Positions 8,815-15,114 of a DNA stretch of 31,732 nucleotides are shown here, piece after piece. Every line of letters begins with the position of its first letter. Positions within the stretch are counted from its first letter, which is position 1. The DNA is from a virus: positions 1 through 31,732 of IMG/VR virus record IMGVR_UViG_3300035670_000885; one strand, given 5' to 3'. The position numbers and the translations under genes were made by a program. Under the pieces are notes generated by a model. That model made no database searches. It worked only from the letters and a program-made list of their open reading frames with translations, and was not told the DNA's origin.

Positions 8815-8981
8815 ACGCAACCATCATCTCGTCGCTGGTGCGACACATCCTGACCGCCGTTTCTGGTGGTTTCGCCGTGAAGTACGGCATCGACGGTGAC
8901 ACGCTGAACGTGATCATCAGCGGAGCGGCCGCGCTTGCTGGCGTCGGCTGGTCGCTGTGGGACAAGAGGGATCGCGCATGA
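8811..8981 (+). CDS. Small holin-type membrane protein
   Basis: 56 residues from ATG 8811, overlapping the previous TGA. It has two short hydrophobic segments (about 6-22 and 32-49) and a charged C-terminus (DKRDRA). The pattern resembles the Pam3-gp28 family of putative phage holins. It would form inner-membrane lesions or regulate the larger holin-like protein encoded directly downstream. It overlaps that gene by 4 bases. Confidence 0.6.
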   Translation: MNATIISSLVRHILTAVSGGFAVKYGIDGDTLNVIISGAAALAGVGWSLWDKRDRA

Positions 8982-9382
8982 ACCCGCTGTTTATGGGTCC
9001 GCTGCTGGAGGTGGGCAAGACGCTGCTGGATCGCTTCATCCCCGACCCGGAGAAGAAGCGCCAGGCCGAGGCAGAGTTTCTGTCGATGGCCATGCAGGGC
9101 GAACTGAAGCAGGTCATCGCGCAGTTGGAGATCAACGCCAAGGAAGCCACGCATCCGTCAGTGTGGGTGGCGGGCTGGCGTCCGTTCGTCGGCTGGACGG
9201 GCGGCCTGGGCCTGCTGTATGCCACACTGGGGCAACCAGTGCTGACTTGGGTGGGCCTGATCCACGGCTGGCCTGCGCCGCCGACGGTGGAGACGGATCT
9301 TTTGTGGGTGGTGCTGTCCGGGATGCTCGGCATCGGTGGTCTGAGGACCTACGAGAAGGCCAAGGGAGTGGCGACGAAATGA
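8978..9382 (+). CDS. Holin-like protein, 3-TM GTA-holin type
   Basis: 134 residues from ATG 8978. A cytoplasmic-looking helical start (LLDRFIPDPEKKRQAEAEF) is followed by EATHPSVWVAGWRPFVGWTG, then three hydrophobic segments (about 58-75, 80-95 and 105-122) and a basic tail. The ATHPSVWVAGWRP region matches my memory of the three-TM holin family described for gene-transfer-agent release. It likely permits endolysin release or activation. It overlaps the endolysin gene by ATGA, so holin and endolysin are translationally coupled. Confidence 0.75.
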   Translation: MNPLFMGPLLEVGKTLLDRFIPDPEKKRQAEAEFLSMAMQGELKQVIAQLEINAKEATHPSVWVAGWRPFVGWTGGLGLLYATLGQPVLTWVGLIHGWPAPPTVETDLLWVVLSGMLGIGGLRTYEKAKGVATK

Positions 9383-9753
9383 CCGACCTTGACTGGAAGC
9401 GCTGGCCGAACTTCCGCAAGGAGGAGTTCAACTGCCGTTGCGGCTGCGGCCGAAACGAGATGCGCGCTGAGTTCCTTGACCGCTTGCAGGCGCTGCGCAC
9501 GGCCTACGGCAAGCCGATGATCATCACTTCGGGCTACCGCTGCCCACAGCACCCCGTGGAGGCCGCCAAGGCTGCGCCAGGCATGCACACCACCGGCCTA
9601 GCCGCCGACATCGGCGTGAGCGGATCTGAGGCGGTGGAAGTGCTGCGGCTAGCGTTTGATGCCGGGTTCCGGGGCGTCGGGGTCCAGCAGAAGGGCAACG
9701 GGCGATTCATTCACGTGGACCTGCGGGAAGTGCCCACGGTGTGGAGTTACTGA
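9379..9753 (+). CDS. Endolysin, M15-type peptidase
   Basis: 124 residues from ATG 9379. The start fits family length, and the upstream in-frame extension overlaps the holin. Expected M15 metal and catalytic residues are visible: H70 in MHTTGLAADI, D77, and H112/D114 in FIHVDL. An N-terminal CRCGCG cluster (19-24) and ITSGYRCPQHP agree with the Peptidase_M15_3 group. The enzyme should cut the peptide stem of peptidoglycan. It has no signal peptide, so export would depend on the holins. It is the last gene of the late + strand run and converges with the - strand operon. Confidence 0.85.
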   Translation: MTDLDWKRWPNFRKEEFNCRCGCGRNEMRAEFLDRLQALRTAYGKPMIITSGYRCPQHPVEAAKAAPGMHTTGLAADIGVSGSEAVEVLRLAFDAGFRGVGVQQKGNGRFIHVDLREVPTVWSY

Positions 9754-9885
9754 GGGCGTAAGATGCACCGTCTCTCGCGTTGAGAAGCGGTGCATGTTGG
9801 CGCACTCATAGCGACGTGCGGTGTGGTGTTTGCGCGCTCTGGTCTCCAGCACGCGCGTCCAGACGCCGCAGAGTGGGCATTTCAT
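9649..9885 (-). CDS. Zinc-ribbon-like small protein (NrdR-type N-terminus)
   Basis: 78 residues from ATG 9885. The N-terminus MKCPLCGVWTRVLETR followed by RRYECANMHRFSTRETV resembles the zinc ribbon of NrdR-like regulators and small phage proteins. Only three of the usual four cysteines are present (C3, C6, C34), with N35-M36-H37 where CxxCGK would be. The C-terminal half reads through 105 bases antisense to the endolysin gene and probably has no domain. Binding of nucleic acid is possible but unproven. Confidence 0.5.
   Translation of the reverse strand: MKCPLCGVWTRVLETRARKHHTARRYECANMHRFSTRETVHLTPSVTPHRGHFPQVHVNESPVALLLDPDAPEPGIKR
9763..9795. terminator. Hairpin at the convergence point, possible bidirectional terminator
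   Basis: An 8-bp perfect stem, ATGCACCG (9763-9770) with CGGTGCAT (9788-9795), and an inner TCTC/GAGA pairing lie just after the endolysin stop. There is no U-tract on either strand and the hairpin falls inside the - strand zinc-ribbon frame, so termination is only a possibility. Confidence 0.3.
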
Positions 9886-10048
9886 GTGCTGATTGTGTAG
9901 GGATACGCATCTCGCACGGCACGCCTTCCAGTTCCCACGGGCCTGTCCATGTCTGCCGCTCATGCGGCGGGTCGGTGTAGCGGCGGCAGGTGTTGCACTC
10001 GGCGGCACCGTAGCCCAGGCAGCGGGCGACGTCGGCGGGGAGGGTCAT
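9806..10048 (-). CDS. Small cysteine-containing early protein
   Basis: 80 residues from ATG 10048 (GGAG-like AGATAGC upstream, weak). The N-terminus TLPADVARCLGYGAAECNTCRRYTDPP has a Cys spacing (C10, C18, C21) typical of small phage proteins with a PADVARC start. The last 27 residues overlap the following zinc-ribbon gene in another frame, so the C-terminus may be unconstrained. Function is unknown. It overlaps the gene upstream by a few bases, as expected in this operon. Confidence 0.5.
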   Translation of the reverse strand: MTLPADVARCLGYGAAECNTCRRYTDPPHERQTWTGPWELEGVPCEMRIPTQSAHEMPTLRRLDARAGDQSAQTPHRTSL

Positions 10049-10049
10049 G

Positions 10050-10295
10050 CTATCTCCCAACCCGATGCGCCAACTCCGCCTTGAGGTAGCCCGCGAAGAA
10101 GGCCTCGGCAAGCTCCCACGACGGGAAGCGCTCAAGACATACGTCCTTCGCAAACACCGTGTTGTCAGGCGCGGCGTACAGATAAATCTCCCCAGCCACG
10201 TAACGGTTGCCGTTCTCTCGCAACTCAAACCCGCACTCCTTGGCGAGTCGGAAGCAGTTGTCGATCTGGATCTTGATGGCGAATGGTCCGTTCAT
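10050..10295 (-). CDS. Small early protein, unknown function
   Basis: 81 residues from ATG 10295, preceded by AGGAGCAAGAC. The protein is soluble, mixed alpha/beta by composition, with a central strand-rich part (YVAGEIYLYAAPDNTVF) and a helical C-terminus (WELAEAFFAGYLKAELAHR). No known motif is recognised. Its stop lies next to the start of the downstream gene and its ATG overlaps the upstream TGA, which supports it as a member of the - strand operon. Confidence 0.7.
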   Translation of the reverse strand: MNGPFAIKIQIDNCFRLAKECGFELRENGNRYVAGEIYLYAAPDNTVFAKDVCLERFPSWELAEAFFAGYLKAELAHRVGR

Positions 10296-10531
10296 GTCTT
10301 GCTCCTGTGTTCCTCAAGAGCGGTGTTGATGATGTAGAGTAGGTCGTCCACGTTACCGCCCTGTAGCGTTTCGCGGATCATATCCAGCGCCCCGGCGAGC
10401 TTGACGTTCGCTGAGCGAAGTCGGCGCAGTTCGGCTGCGGCTTCCGCACAAATTGGCATTCCATAGTTACCAACGCCGTCTTGTCCCAGTCTTTCAAGAC
10501 GATGCAACAGGGCTTCGGGTTGGTCAATCAT
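10292..10531 (-). CDS. Small helical early protein
   Basis: 79 residues from ATG 10531 with GGAGAGGAATC just upstream; the frame is open further upstream but lacks a ribosome site there. It is almost entirely helical, with Leu/Ala/Arg heptads (AEAAAELRRLRSANVKLAGALDMI) that suggest a short coiled coil. Function is unknown. It overlaps the upstream gene's stop. Confidence 0.7.
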   Translation of the reverse strand: MIDQPEALLHRLERLGQDGVGNYGMPICAEAAAELRRLRSANVKLAGALDMIRETLQGGNVDDLLYIINTALEEHRSKT

Positions 10532-10664
10532 GATTCCTCTCCTTCCACCCAATTTCCATATTCAACCAGCCGATGCCGATCCAAAAACCGTGCAGGTCGT
10601 CTCGCCCGAACCCAAGTGCTGGCCACACCAAGCAGTGCGGTTGGTTTCGCTCAAAGTACATCAT
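10524..10664 (-). CDS. Small aromatic-rich early protein
   Basis: 46 residues from ATG 10664 (or 10661), with AAGGAGAAAAACGC upstream. The sequence is rich in Trp, Phe, Tyr and Gly (CLVWPALGFGRDDLHGFWIG). No family is recognised. The start overlaps the TGA of the upstream gene and the stop overlaps the next ATG, which argues that it is translated. Confidence 0.55.
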   Translation of the reverse strand: MMYFERNQPHCLVWPALGFGRDDLHGFWIGIGWLNMEIGWKERNHD

Positions 10665-11338
10665 GCGTTTTTCTCCTTCAGCTTGGCCTCGACGGCGCGG
10701 GCGAAAACCAGATTCCACCCACCCTGCTGCCCGGGCGTCTCAATGCCCATGCGTCGAATCTCCTTATCCGTCAACCCCTGCCACTCTCGGCGGAATGGGT
10801 GGGTGTAGAGAGGCTCCCACCCAAGTGCCAGTGCCCTATCTGCTGGCGGCATGTTCTCCGCATGTCCGAGCAAGTAGTGGAGCTTGTGAATCCATGCCAC
10901 CGGCTCCTGCTCCTCCTGCGCCAGCGCAGCCTTAACTGCGGTGATAGCCTTCGCAATCTTCTGCACATCCGCATCCATCGCAGCGTGCCGCTCGGGCCTG
11001 TACCCGGCCATCGCAGCGTGGTACTGCGCCGCTTCAGCCTGCGCAGCGGCGTAGCCGATTTCAAGCGCCTCCAGTATCTGCGGCGGATTGCGACAGCAGT
11101 CGATTACCTCACACACGCCGTCTTCGGCGATGTCGCAGGGGGTTTGTGCAGCCCCATCCAATCCCCGCGCACACACCGCACAGAGCTTGGCACGCTCGCA
11201 GGTTTCGCCGCACTGGTTGCGTGGTTCGGGCTGCGCCAGCGCTTTGCGGAGGGCGACGGCTGCTCGCAGTTGGATGTCAGGGTGTTCAGAGTCCAACGCC
11301 TCCAGCGCCTGCTGGGCGGCTTCGCGTAGGGTGGTCAT
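10661..11338 (-). CDS. Phage early protein with PVAW...PLYTHP module
   Basis: 225 residues from ATG 11338; the longer open frame upstream overlaps the neighbouring gene and is rejected. The N-terminus is a helical repeat-like region (EAAQQALEALDSEHPDI), followed by a cysteine cluster (C43 to C82, eight cysteines). The C-terminal part has EPVAWIHKLHYLL and EPLYTHP (about 145-181), then WQGLTDKEIRRMG. This PVAW/PLYTHP module is very common in early proteins of proteobacterial phages. Its function is not established. The overlap with both neighbours places it in the early operon. Confidence 0.75.
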   Translation of the reverse strand: MTTLREAAQQALEALDSEHPDIQLRAAVALRKALAQPEPRNQCGETCERAKLCAVCARGLDGAAQTPCDIAEDGVCEVIDCCRNPPQILEALEIGYAAAQAEAAQYHAAMAGYRPERHAAMDADVQKIAKAITAVKAALAQEEQEPVAWIHKLHYLLGHAENMPPADRALALGWEPLYTHPFRREWQGLTDKEIRRMGIETPGQQGGWNLVFARAVEAKLKEKNA

Positions 11339-11568
11339 ACCAACACCTCCGCAATCACCAGCCCCAGCAATATCGCCACGGCAGCGATCGCCGTAGCCTG
11401 CACCAGCGCAGACGGCTTCGGCCGAGGCCACAGATCCGGCGTCGGGGTAGACGCCTCGCGGTATGGGCACGCCCGGCCCTGGGCGCACAGGCCGTCGCAG
11501 CATTGGCGGTCACGCAGCACTGTGGGCTCGGTGCCGTCGGTGAACTCGATGTCTCGGTATTGGGTCAT
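11335..11568 (-). CDS. Small protein with cysteine cluster and C-terminal TM segment
   Basis: 77 residues from ATG 11568, with GGAGGAACAGAA just upstream. Residues about 20-35 contain CCDGLCAQGRACPY. Residues 53-75 form one hydrophobic membrane segment (ALVQATAIAAVAILLGLVIA). The cysteine-rich N-terminal domain would lie on one side of the inner membrane. Function is unknown. The stop overlaps the downstream start by 4 bases and the start overlaps the upstream stop. Confidence 0.65.
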   Translation of the reverse strand: MTQYRDIEFTDGTEPTVLRDRQCCDGLCAQGRACPYREASTPTPDLWPRPKPSALVQATAIAAVAILLGLVIAEVLV

Positions 11569-11894
11569 TTCTGTTCCTCCGCTTTGGCGACTGCTGCGCG
11601 GCACGCCGTTTCCGAGTCGCGGCACATTTGCAGGCGCTGGTAGAAGTCGGCCTTGCTGTGGTCGTCTTCTGCCTCGTACCAGGCAATCACCAGCTTTGCC
11701 GCCGCCAACAAATCAGGCGCGGCGGAAATCAGTTGCGCATTTGCTTCATGCTCTGGCTCTCGGCTCTTGTTGATGCTGGCTATGGCCCAGTCGCTCGGTC
11801 GGCCATCAGGCAGCTTGCCGTGATTGGTCACAACTGTGTGCGTCCATTCATCGAATCTGCGATAGTGCCACGGCCCAGGCGTGTGCTTACTCAT
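11565..11894 (-). CDS. Conserved phage early protein (KHTPGPWH / NAQLISAAPDLL type)
   Basis: 109 residues from ATG 11894, which overlaps the TGA of the preceding small gene. It has the hallmark start SKHTPGPWHYRR and the central EANAQLISAAPDLLAAAKLVI seen in a widespread but uncharacterised family of phage and prophage proteins. The rest is helical. No catalytic residues are evident. I infer an early, non-structural role from its operon. Confidence 0.75.
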   Translation of the reverse strand: MSKHTPGPWHYRRFDEWTHTVVTNHGKLPDGRPSDWAIASINKSREPEHEANAQLISAAPDLLAAAKLVIAWYEAEDDHSKADFYQRLQMCRDSETACRAAVAKAEEQK

Positions 11895-12064
11895 ATTCCA
11901 CTCCACCAGATTGCAGCCAGAGTTCCAACAGCCACGCCGATAAACGTAGCCAGCACGATGCGCCCCCAACGGATGCGCGGCGGCGAGCACTCGATGCAGT
12001 ACGGGTGGCGGTGAGGCCACGCTTCAAGCACGGTGCGGGGGTAGCGGCGGGTGGTGGGGGTCAT
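11891..12064 (-). CDS. Small membrane protein, 57 residues
   Basis: Start ATG 12064 overlaps the TGA of the upstream HTH gene, and its own TGA (11891-11893) overlaps the next ATG, so the gene is fitted exactly between neighbours. The N-terminal half is basic with CIEC and a histidine pair. Residues 35-54 form one TM segment (IVLATFIGVAVGTLAAIWW). Function is unknown; a small early inner-membrane protein. Confidence 0.6.
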   Translation of the reverse strand: MTPTTRRYPRTVLEAWPHRHPYCIECSPPRIRWGRIVLATFIGVAVGTLAAIWWSGI

Positions 12065-12240
12065 TTCTGCTGCTCCTTCTCAAACGCCTCGACATCCTTC
12101 AACCAGTAAAACACCTTCAACGGTCCGAGGCGGAACCACTGCGGCCCGATCCCGCGCCGTCGCCAATCCCGCAGGGTCGGCTCGCTCAGGCGCAGGCGCT
12201 TTGCGACCTCTGCGGTCGTCAAACGCACTGGTGTTTCCAT
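12061..12240 (-). CDS. HTH DNA-binding protein, excisionase/MerR-like
   Basis: 59 residues from ATG 12240. The fold pattern TTAEVAKRLRLSEPTLRDWRR (about 8-28) followed by a wing-like GIGPQWFRLGPLKVFYWLKDVEAFE matches HTH_17-type winged helices, used as excisionases or small regulators. Without an integrase nearby, a regulator of the early operon is more likely than an excisionase. The gene overlaps the annealing-protein gene by 1 base and the next gene by 4. Confidence 0.75.
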   Translation of the reverse strand: METPVRLTTAEVAKRLRLSEPTLRDWRRRGIGPQWFRLGPLKVFYWLKDVEAFEKEQQK

Positions 12241-13010
12241 CAGATCACCCCCTCTTCGGCTTCAATGATCTCGGGCTCTTCGCGGGCCTGGCGCTCGCGT
12301 TCCATTTCCTGCTTGATCTCGTCGACGCGCTTCTTGGCGGCCTCGACCACGCGGGTGCGTTCGGCGCCCTTGGGCATGCGCGAGATGTCAGCCCGCAGGA
12401 GTTCCATGCCTTCGATGGTGGCGGTCAGCGAAATGCGCTCCAGAAGCGATTCGACGTCCACGACGACCTCTGCCATTTCCACGGGTGCTGCGGGCGATTC
12501 TGGGGCGTTCTGACGCGCCTGGGGGGCGTTGCGAGCGGGCTCCATATCCTGCACCTCCTCGGGGGTGTAGGTGCCCACAGTCACGCCCGGATAGACCGTG
12601 CGGATGCCCTCGGAGATGCACCTGGCGCGAAGCATGGCGCGCGGGTACTGATTCCACGTCGGGTTCTTGGTCAGGCCGGCACGCTTGGCCATGTCGATCG
12701 TCCAGTCGATCTCGACGCTGCCGCCCTGAGGGTGTGAGAACTCGCCGGCGACACGCTGGTCGGTCATCGACGTCCACTTGACCTTGCCGCCTGCGGCTTG
12801 AAACCGCGCCAGCATGGCGTCCGCCTTGAGCGCGGGGCGACCCTGGATGATGTGGTATTCCTGCACAGCCTTGGCGGGATGCAGGCCCTCGGCTTCGCAG
12901 ATAGCCATCAGCGCGATGGCCTGGTCGCGGGTGCGGACTCCGAAGAGGCCAGATCGGCAGAAAGCGTCTGCGAGTTGCAGTTGCTGTTCGAAAGGTACGA
13001 GTGCGGTCAT
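12240..13010 (-). CDS. RecT-like single-strand annealing protein (candidate)
   Basis: 256 residues from ATG 13010 (GGAGTCAAGC upstream). The core ALMAICEAEGLHPAKAVQEY, IIQGRPALKADAMLARFQAAGG, FSHPQGGSVEIDWTI and YPRAMLRARCISEGIRTVYPG is a pattern I associate with phage proteins annotated as RecT-like recombinases. The C-terminus (about 200-256) is charged and helical, as in annealing proteins. The YqaJ-type exonuclease gene two genes upstream strengthens the call: exonuclease and annealing protein form a two-component recombination system. It would anneal ssDNA during replication-linked recombination. Confidence 0.65.
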   Translation of the reverse strand: MTALVPFEQQLQLADAFCRSGLFGVRTRDQAIALMAICEAEGLHPAKAVQEYHIIQGRPALKADAMLARFQAAGGKVKWTSMTDQRVAGEFSHPQGGSVEIDWTIDMAKRAGLTKNPTWNQYPRAMLRARCISEGIRTVYPGVTVGTYTPEEVQDMEPARNAPQARQNAPESPAAPVEMAEVVVDVESLLERISLTATIEGMELLRADISRMPKGAERTRVVEAAKKRVDEIKQEMERERQAREEPEIIEAEEGVI

Positions 13011-13447
13011 GCTTGACTCCTGTACTTGAGGTTCCAACGCTTAGATGCTTCGTTGGCGCATTGATGGCAAATGCGTCTTCCCTGAGAGTTGACGCCCGTA
13101 TAGAGATGCCCCCTTGGGCAAGCTGTCCTAGTGCGTGCGGGACACTTATGACGCCCCTTTTTCACCATATCTTTTGAATTGTCTGATTTGCTCCCCAAAA
13201 ACAAATGCTGCGGATTGATGCATGTCTTTACGTCGCAGACATGAAGCACGCATGCTCCATTTGGGATGGAGCCTTTGAACGCAACAAATGATGCTCTATG
13301 GGCTCCAACATCTTTGTTGCCAATTTTTAGTTTTCCATATCCAGAGTTTCCAACGCTTTTTGCCCACAGCCAGCATCCGCTCATCGGCTCTGGAGACGCG
13401 CCATCCTGAAGGCGGCGCCGCAGAAGTTCAATTTCACTTGGCATCAT
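13007..13447 (-). CDS. Free-standing HNH endonuclease, probable homing type
   Basis: 146 residues from ATG 13447 (ATG 13444 also possible), with AAGGAAAGG upstream. Residues 66-83 (CVLHVCDVKTCINPQHLF) hold the canonical H69, N78 and H81 of the HNH_3 type. The N-terminal GCWLWAKSVGNSGYGKL segment is the usual DNA-recognition strand region, and a C-terminal zinc cluster is visible (C102, C110, H114, C127, C130). The gene is strikingly AT-rich compared with its neighbours, pointing to recent acquisition. It sits between the annealing protein and the next operon gene and overlaps the former by ATGA. Confidence 0.85.
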   Translation of the reverse strand: MMPSEIELLRRRLQDGASPEPMSGCWLWAKSVGNSGYGKLKIGNKDVGAHRASFVAFKGSIPNGACVLHVCDVKTCINPQHLFLGSKSDNSKDMVKKGRHKCPARTRTACPRGHLYTGVNSQGRRICHQCANEASKRWNLKYRSQA

Positions 13448-13463
13448 TGGCGCCTTTCCTTGT

Positions 13464-13715
13464 TCAGTCAGTCAGGCCTGCGGATTCGTCGGCAGGCGCG
13501 GCTTCGGGCAGGCCCACGGTTTCCACCATGACGCCGGAAGCCATCAGCGAGATGATGTCGTCGTGCGTGGCGGGCGCGATCACGAACTGCGGCGTGACGT
13601 GGCGCAGCACGTCTGCTGCGGTGTAGGCCCGCACCAGTCGCTCGTTGCCCTCCGCGTCCATCACAGTCCAGGCCTTCAAGGTGCGCACATAGGGGCGCTT
13701 CTTCGTATCGCTCAT
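13464..13715 (-). CDS. Small early protein between HNH and exonuclease genes
   Basis: 83 residues from ATG 13715, overlapping the exonuclease TGA (ATGA). The N-terminus is basic (SDTKKRPYVRTLKAW), the middle is mixed (LVRAYTAADVLRHVTPQFVIA) and the C-terminus is acidic. No family is recognised. Coupling to the exonuclease suggests a recombination-related accessory role, which is inference only. Confidence 0.7.
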   Translation of the reverse strand: MSDTKKRPYVRTLKAWTVMDAEGNERLVRAYTAADVLRHVTPQFVIAPATHDDIISLMASGVMVETVGLPEAAPADESAGLTD

Positions 13716-14347
13716 TTCTTGCTTTCCGCGAGACGCCGCAGCGCCTCGACTTGGGTGCCGACCTGCTGCAGGAAAAACGTAACCTTGGCCTCCAGGTCGG
13801 CAATGAAGCTCGGGTCACGTTGGATGCGCTGGACGTGCAACTGCAGCGCCTCAGGCATCCGGGGGTCGAAACTCACGAAATCGCACCACTCCCTCCCTGT
13901 GATCCAGAGCTGCCCCTGCACCTGCGGGATGTGATCCGACGGCATGCCGTTCAGCAGCGTTTCGATATGCACGGCGGTGCTGTATGGGCACTTGATCTCA
14001 ATCAGCCCGTCCCAGTCCACCAGGCCGTCAGGCGAACAGCCTGCCAGCAGGGTGTCGTGGGCCACGAAGCCGGTTTCCTCCACGATGCGGCCGGTGATGC
14101 GCTCGTAGGCTGCGCGGGCTGCGGGCTCCTGCTCGGTGCCCCAGGTCATGGCGGCAGTGGTGTAGCGCTGGATCGGCTGCTGCGTCAGGCGCTCGACCAC
14201 CAGTTCTGTAAGGTAGTCGCGCTGGGCCTGTGCCGGTGCGCCGGATTTCAGCGCGGCGATGACGTCGCGGAACCGGCTGGCCGTGGCCTTGCCCAGGCGG
14301 GCGGCGTACCAGTCTTCAGACCGCTGGGTGGCGGTTTCGAGGATCAT
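13712..14347 (-). CDS. YqaJ-type viral exonuclease/recombinase
   Basis: 211 residues from ATG 14347; the much longer open frame upstream is a shadow of other genes. The start ILETATQRSEDWYAARLGKATASRF is the classic YqaJ N-terminus. PD-(D/E)XK residues are visible: E74 in WGTEQEP, D107 in CSPDGLVDWDG, and E117/K119 in LIEIKCP. Length is normal for lambda-exonuclease-like enzymes. It should digest dsDNA ends 5' to 3' and hand the ssDNA to the annealing protein encoded downstream. It overlaps both neighbours by 4 bases. Confidence 0.9.
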   Translation of the reverse strand: MILETATQRSEDWYAARLGKATASRFRDVIAALKSGAPAQAQRDYLTELVVERLTQQPIQRYTTAAMTWGTEQEPAARAAYERITGRIVEETGFVAHDTLLAGCSPDGLVDWDGLIEIKCPYSTAVHIETLLNGMPSDHIPQVQGQLWITGREWCDFVSFDPRMPEALQLHVQRIQRDPSFIADLEAKVTFFLQQVGTQVEALRRLAESKK

Positions 14348-14520
14348 GCCTCCACCCCCACGTCGCCCTTGATGCGATCCAGCCGCATCTTCAGCAGTTC
14401 GACCTGGAGGCCAGCCTGAGCCCACAGGCGCCCGACTTGTTCGGGCGTCGGGCTGACGGGCATTGTTGAGACCTCGGCCAATATTGCGTAGATCTCCAGC
14501 ATTTGTGACATCGGTAGCAT
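14344..14520 (-). CDS. Small helical early protein
   Basis: 58 residues from ATG 14520, chosen because GAGGGGA lies seven bases upstream; a TTG at 14535 would overlap the previous stop but places the ribosome site inside the gene. It is helical (LEIYAILAEVS and VGRLWAQAGLQVELLKMRLDRIK) with no motif. Its stop overlaps the exonuclease start. Function is unknown. Confidence 0.6.
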   Translation of the reverse strand: MLPMSQMLEIYAILAEVSTMPVSPTPEQVGRLWAQAGLQVELLKMRLDRIKGDVGVEA

Positions 14521-14531
14521 CTGTTTTCCCC

Positions 14532-14957
14532 TCAATAAAAATCCGCGTCGTCGAGATCCTTCTCGGGCGGCTCATAGTTGTCGTAAAGCCGTGAGTCGTA
14601 GATATCCCACGCCTCGTCCTCAATGCGCTGCTCCATCGCAGCGGCAGCGCGGCTGCGCATCTCTTTTGCTGCCGCCACAATCTGCTCGTCAGTGCCGTTG
14701 AACAGAACCACCAGCAGGGCGCGGGTGGAGGCCTTGGGAGCGTCGAGCTTGCTGACGTCGATCGAAACGTCCGGGCCGTTGCCCAACGCCTCGTCCAGCC
14801 ATTCGGCCAGGTCGAGGGCGTGCGAGAACACGCGGACCTGCGCCTCGTCGTAGACCTCCTCGGGGAGGTCGTAGCTCGGGGTGCGCGGGTCGGCCGGGTG
14901 GCCGTAGTAAGGACCATAGTCCTCGTCGTATGCTCCGAAGCGGGGTTCGTGTCGCAT
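14532..14957 (-). CDS. Acidic early protein, first gene of the leftward operon
   Basis: 141 residues from ATG 14957 with AGGAG seven bases upstream. The ends are strongly acidic and Tyr-rich (GAYDEDYGPYYG near the start; PPEKDLDDADFY at the end). A central alpha/beta segment contains LDLAEWLDEALGNGPDVSID and ALLVVLFNGTDEQIVAAAKEM. Overall negative charge is compatible with a DNA-mimic or protein-binding early factor, but that is speculation. It is the first gene after the divergent promoter region. Confidence 0.65.
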   Translation of the reverse strand: MRHEPRFGAYDEDYGPYYGHPADPRTPSYDLPEEVYDEAQVRVFSHALDLAEWLDEALGNGPDVSIDVSKLDAPKASTRALLVVLFNGTDEQIVAAAKEMRSRAAAAMEQRIEDEAWDIYDSRLYDNYEPPEKDLDDADFY

Positions 14958-14989
14958 CTGTCTGCTCCTGTTGTGTTGACGACAGCAAG

Positions 14990-15019
14990 AGTGTATGCCC
15001 ACGCCGACAGCCGCGTCAA
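14990..15019 (-). promoter_or_regulatory. Sigma70-like promoter of the leftward recombination operon
   Basis: On the - strand, TTGACG (15014-15019) and TACACT (14990-14995) are separated by 18 bases and lie about 33 bases upstream of the first gene's ATG. The -35 matches 5 of 6 and the -10 matches 4 of 6 consensus bases. Confidence 0.6.
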
Positions 15020-15058
15020 GCGCAGATTCACCTATGCCCGACAGAAATAGCGGGGATT

Positions 15059-15087
15059 TTGGCGCGGTGCGGAAGCGGGGCTATGAT
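15059..15087 (+). promoter_or_regulatory. Sigma70-like promoter of the rightward replication operon
   Basis: TTGGCG (15059-15064) and TATGAT (15082-15087) with a 17-base spacer lie 27 bases before the ATG at 15115. AGGAG at 15105-15109 gives the ribosome site. It faces away from the - strand promoter, so the roughly 40-base interval between the two -35 boxes is a natural place for an operator. Confidence 0.6.
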
Positions 15088-15114
15088 CGCGTCCCCGGTT
15101 AAACAGGAGCAGAC

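Noticed and set aside
12061-12240. HTH gene as an excisionase proving a temperate phage
   Set aside because: No integrase, attachment-site pair or repressor is visible in the window; the fold is also used by other regulators.
14348-15031. Long N-terminal extension of the exonuclease frame
   Set aside because: It covers two other well-supported genes and the promoter; the YqaJ N-terminus begins at ATG 14347.
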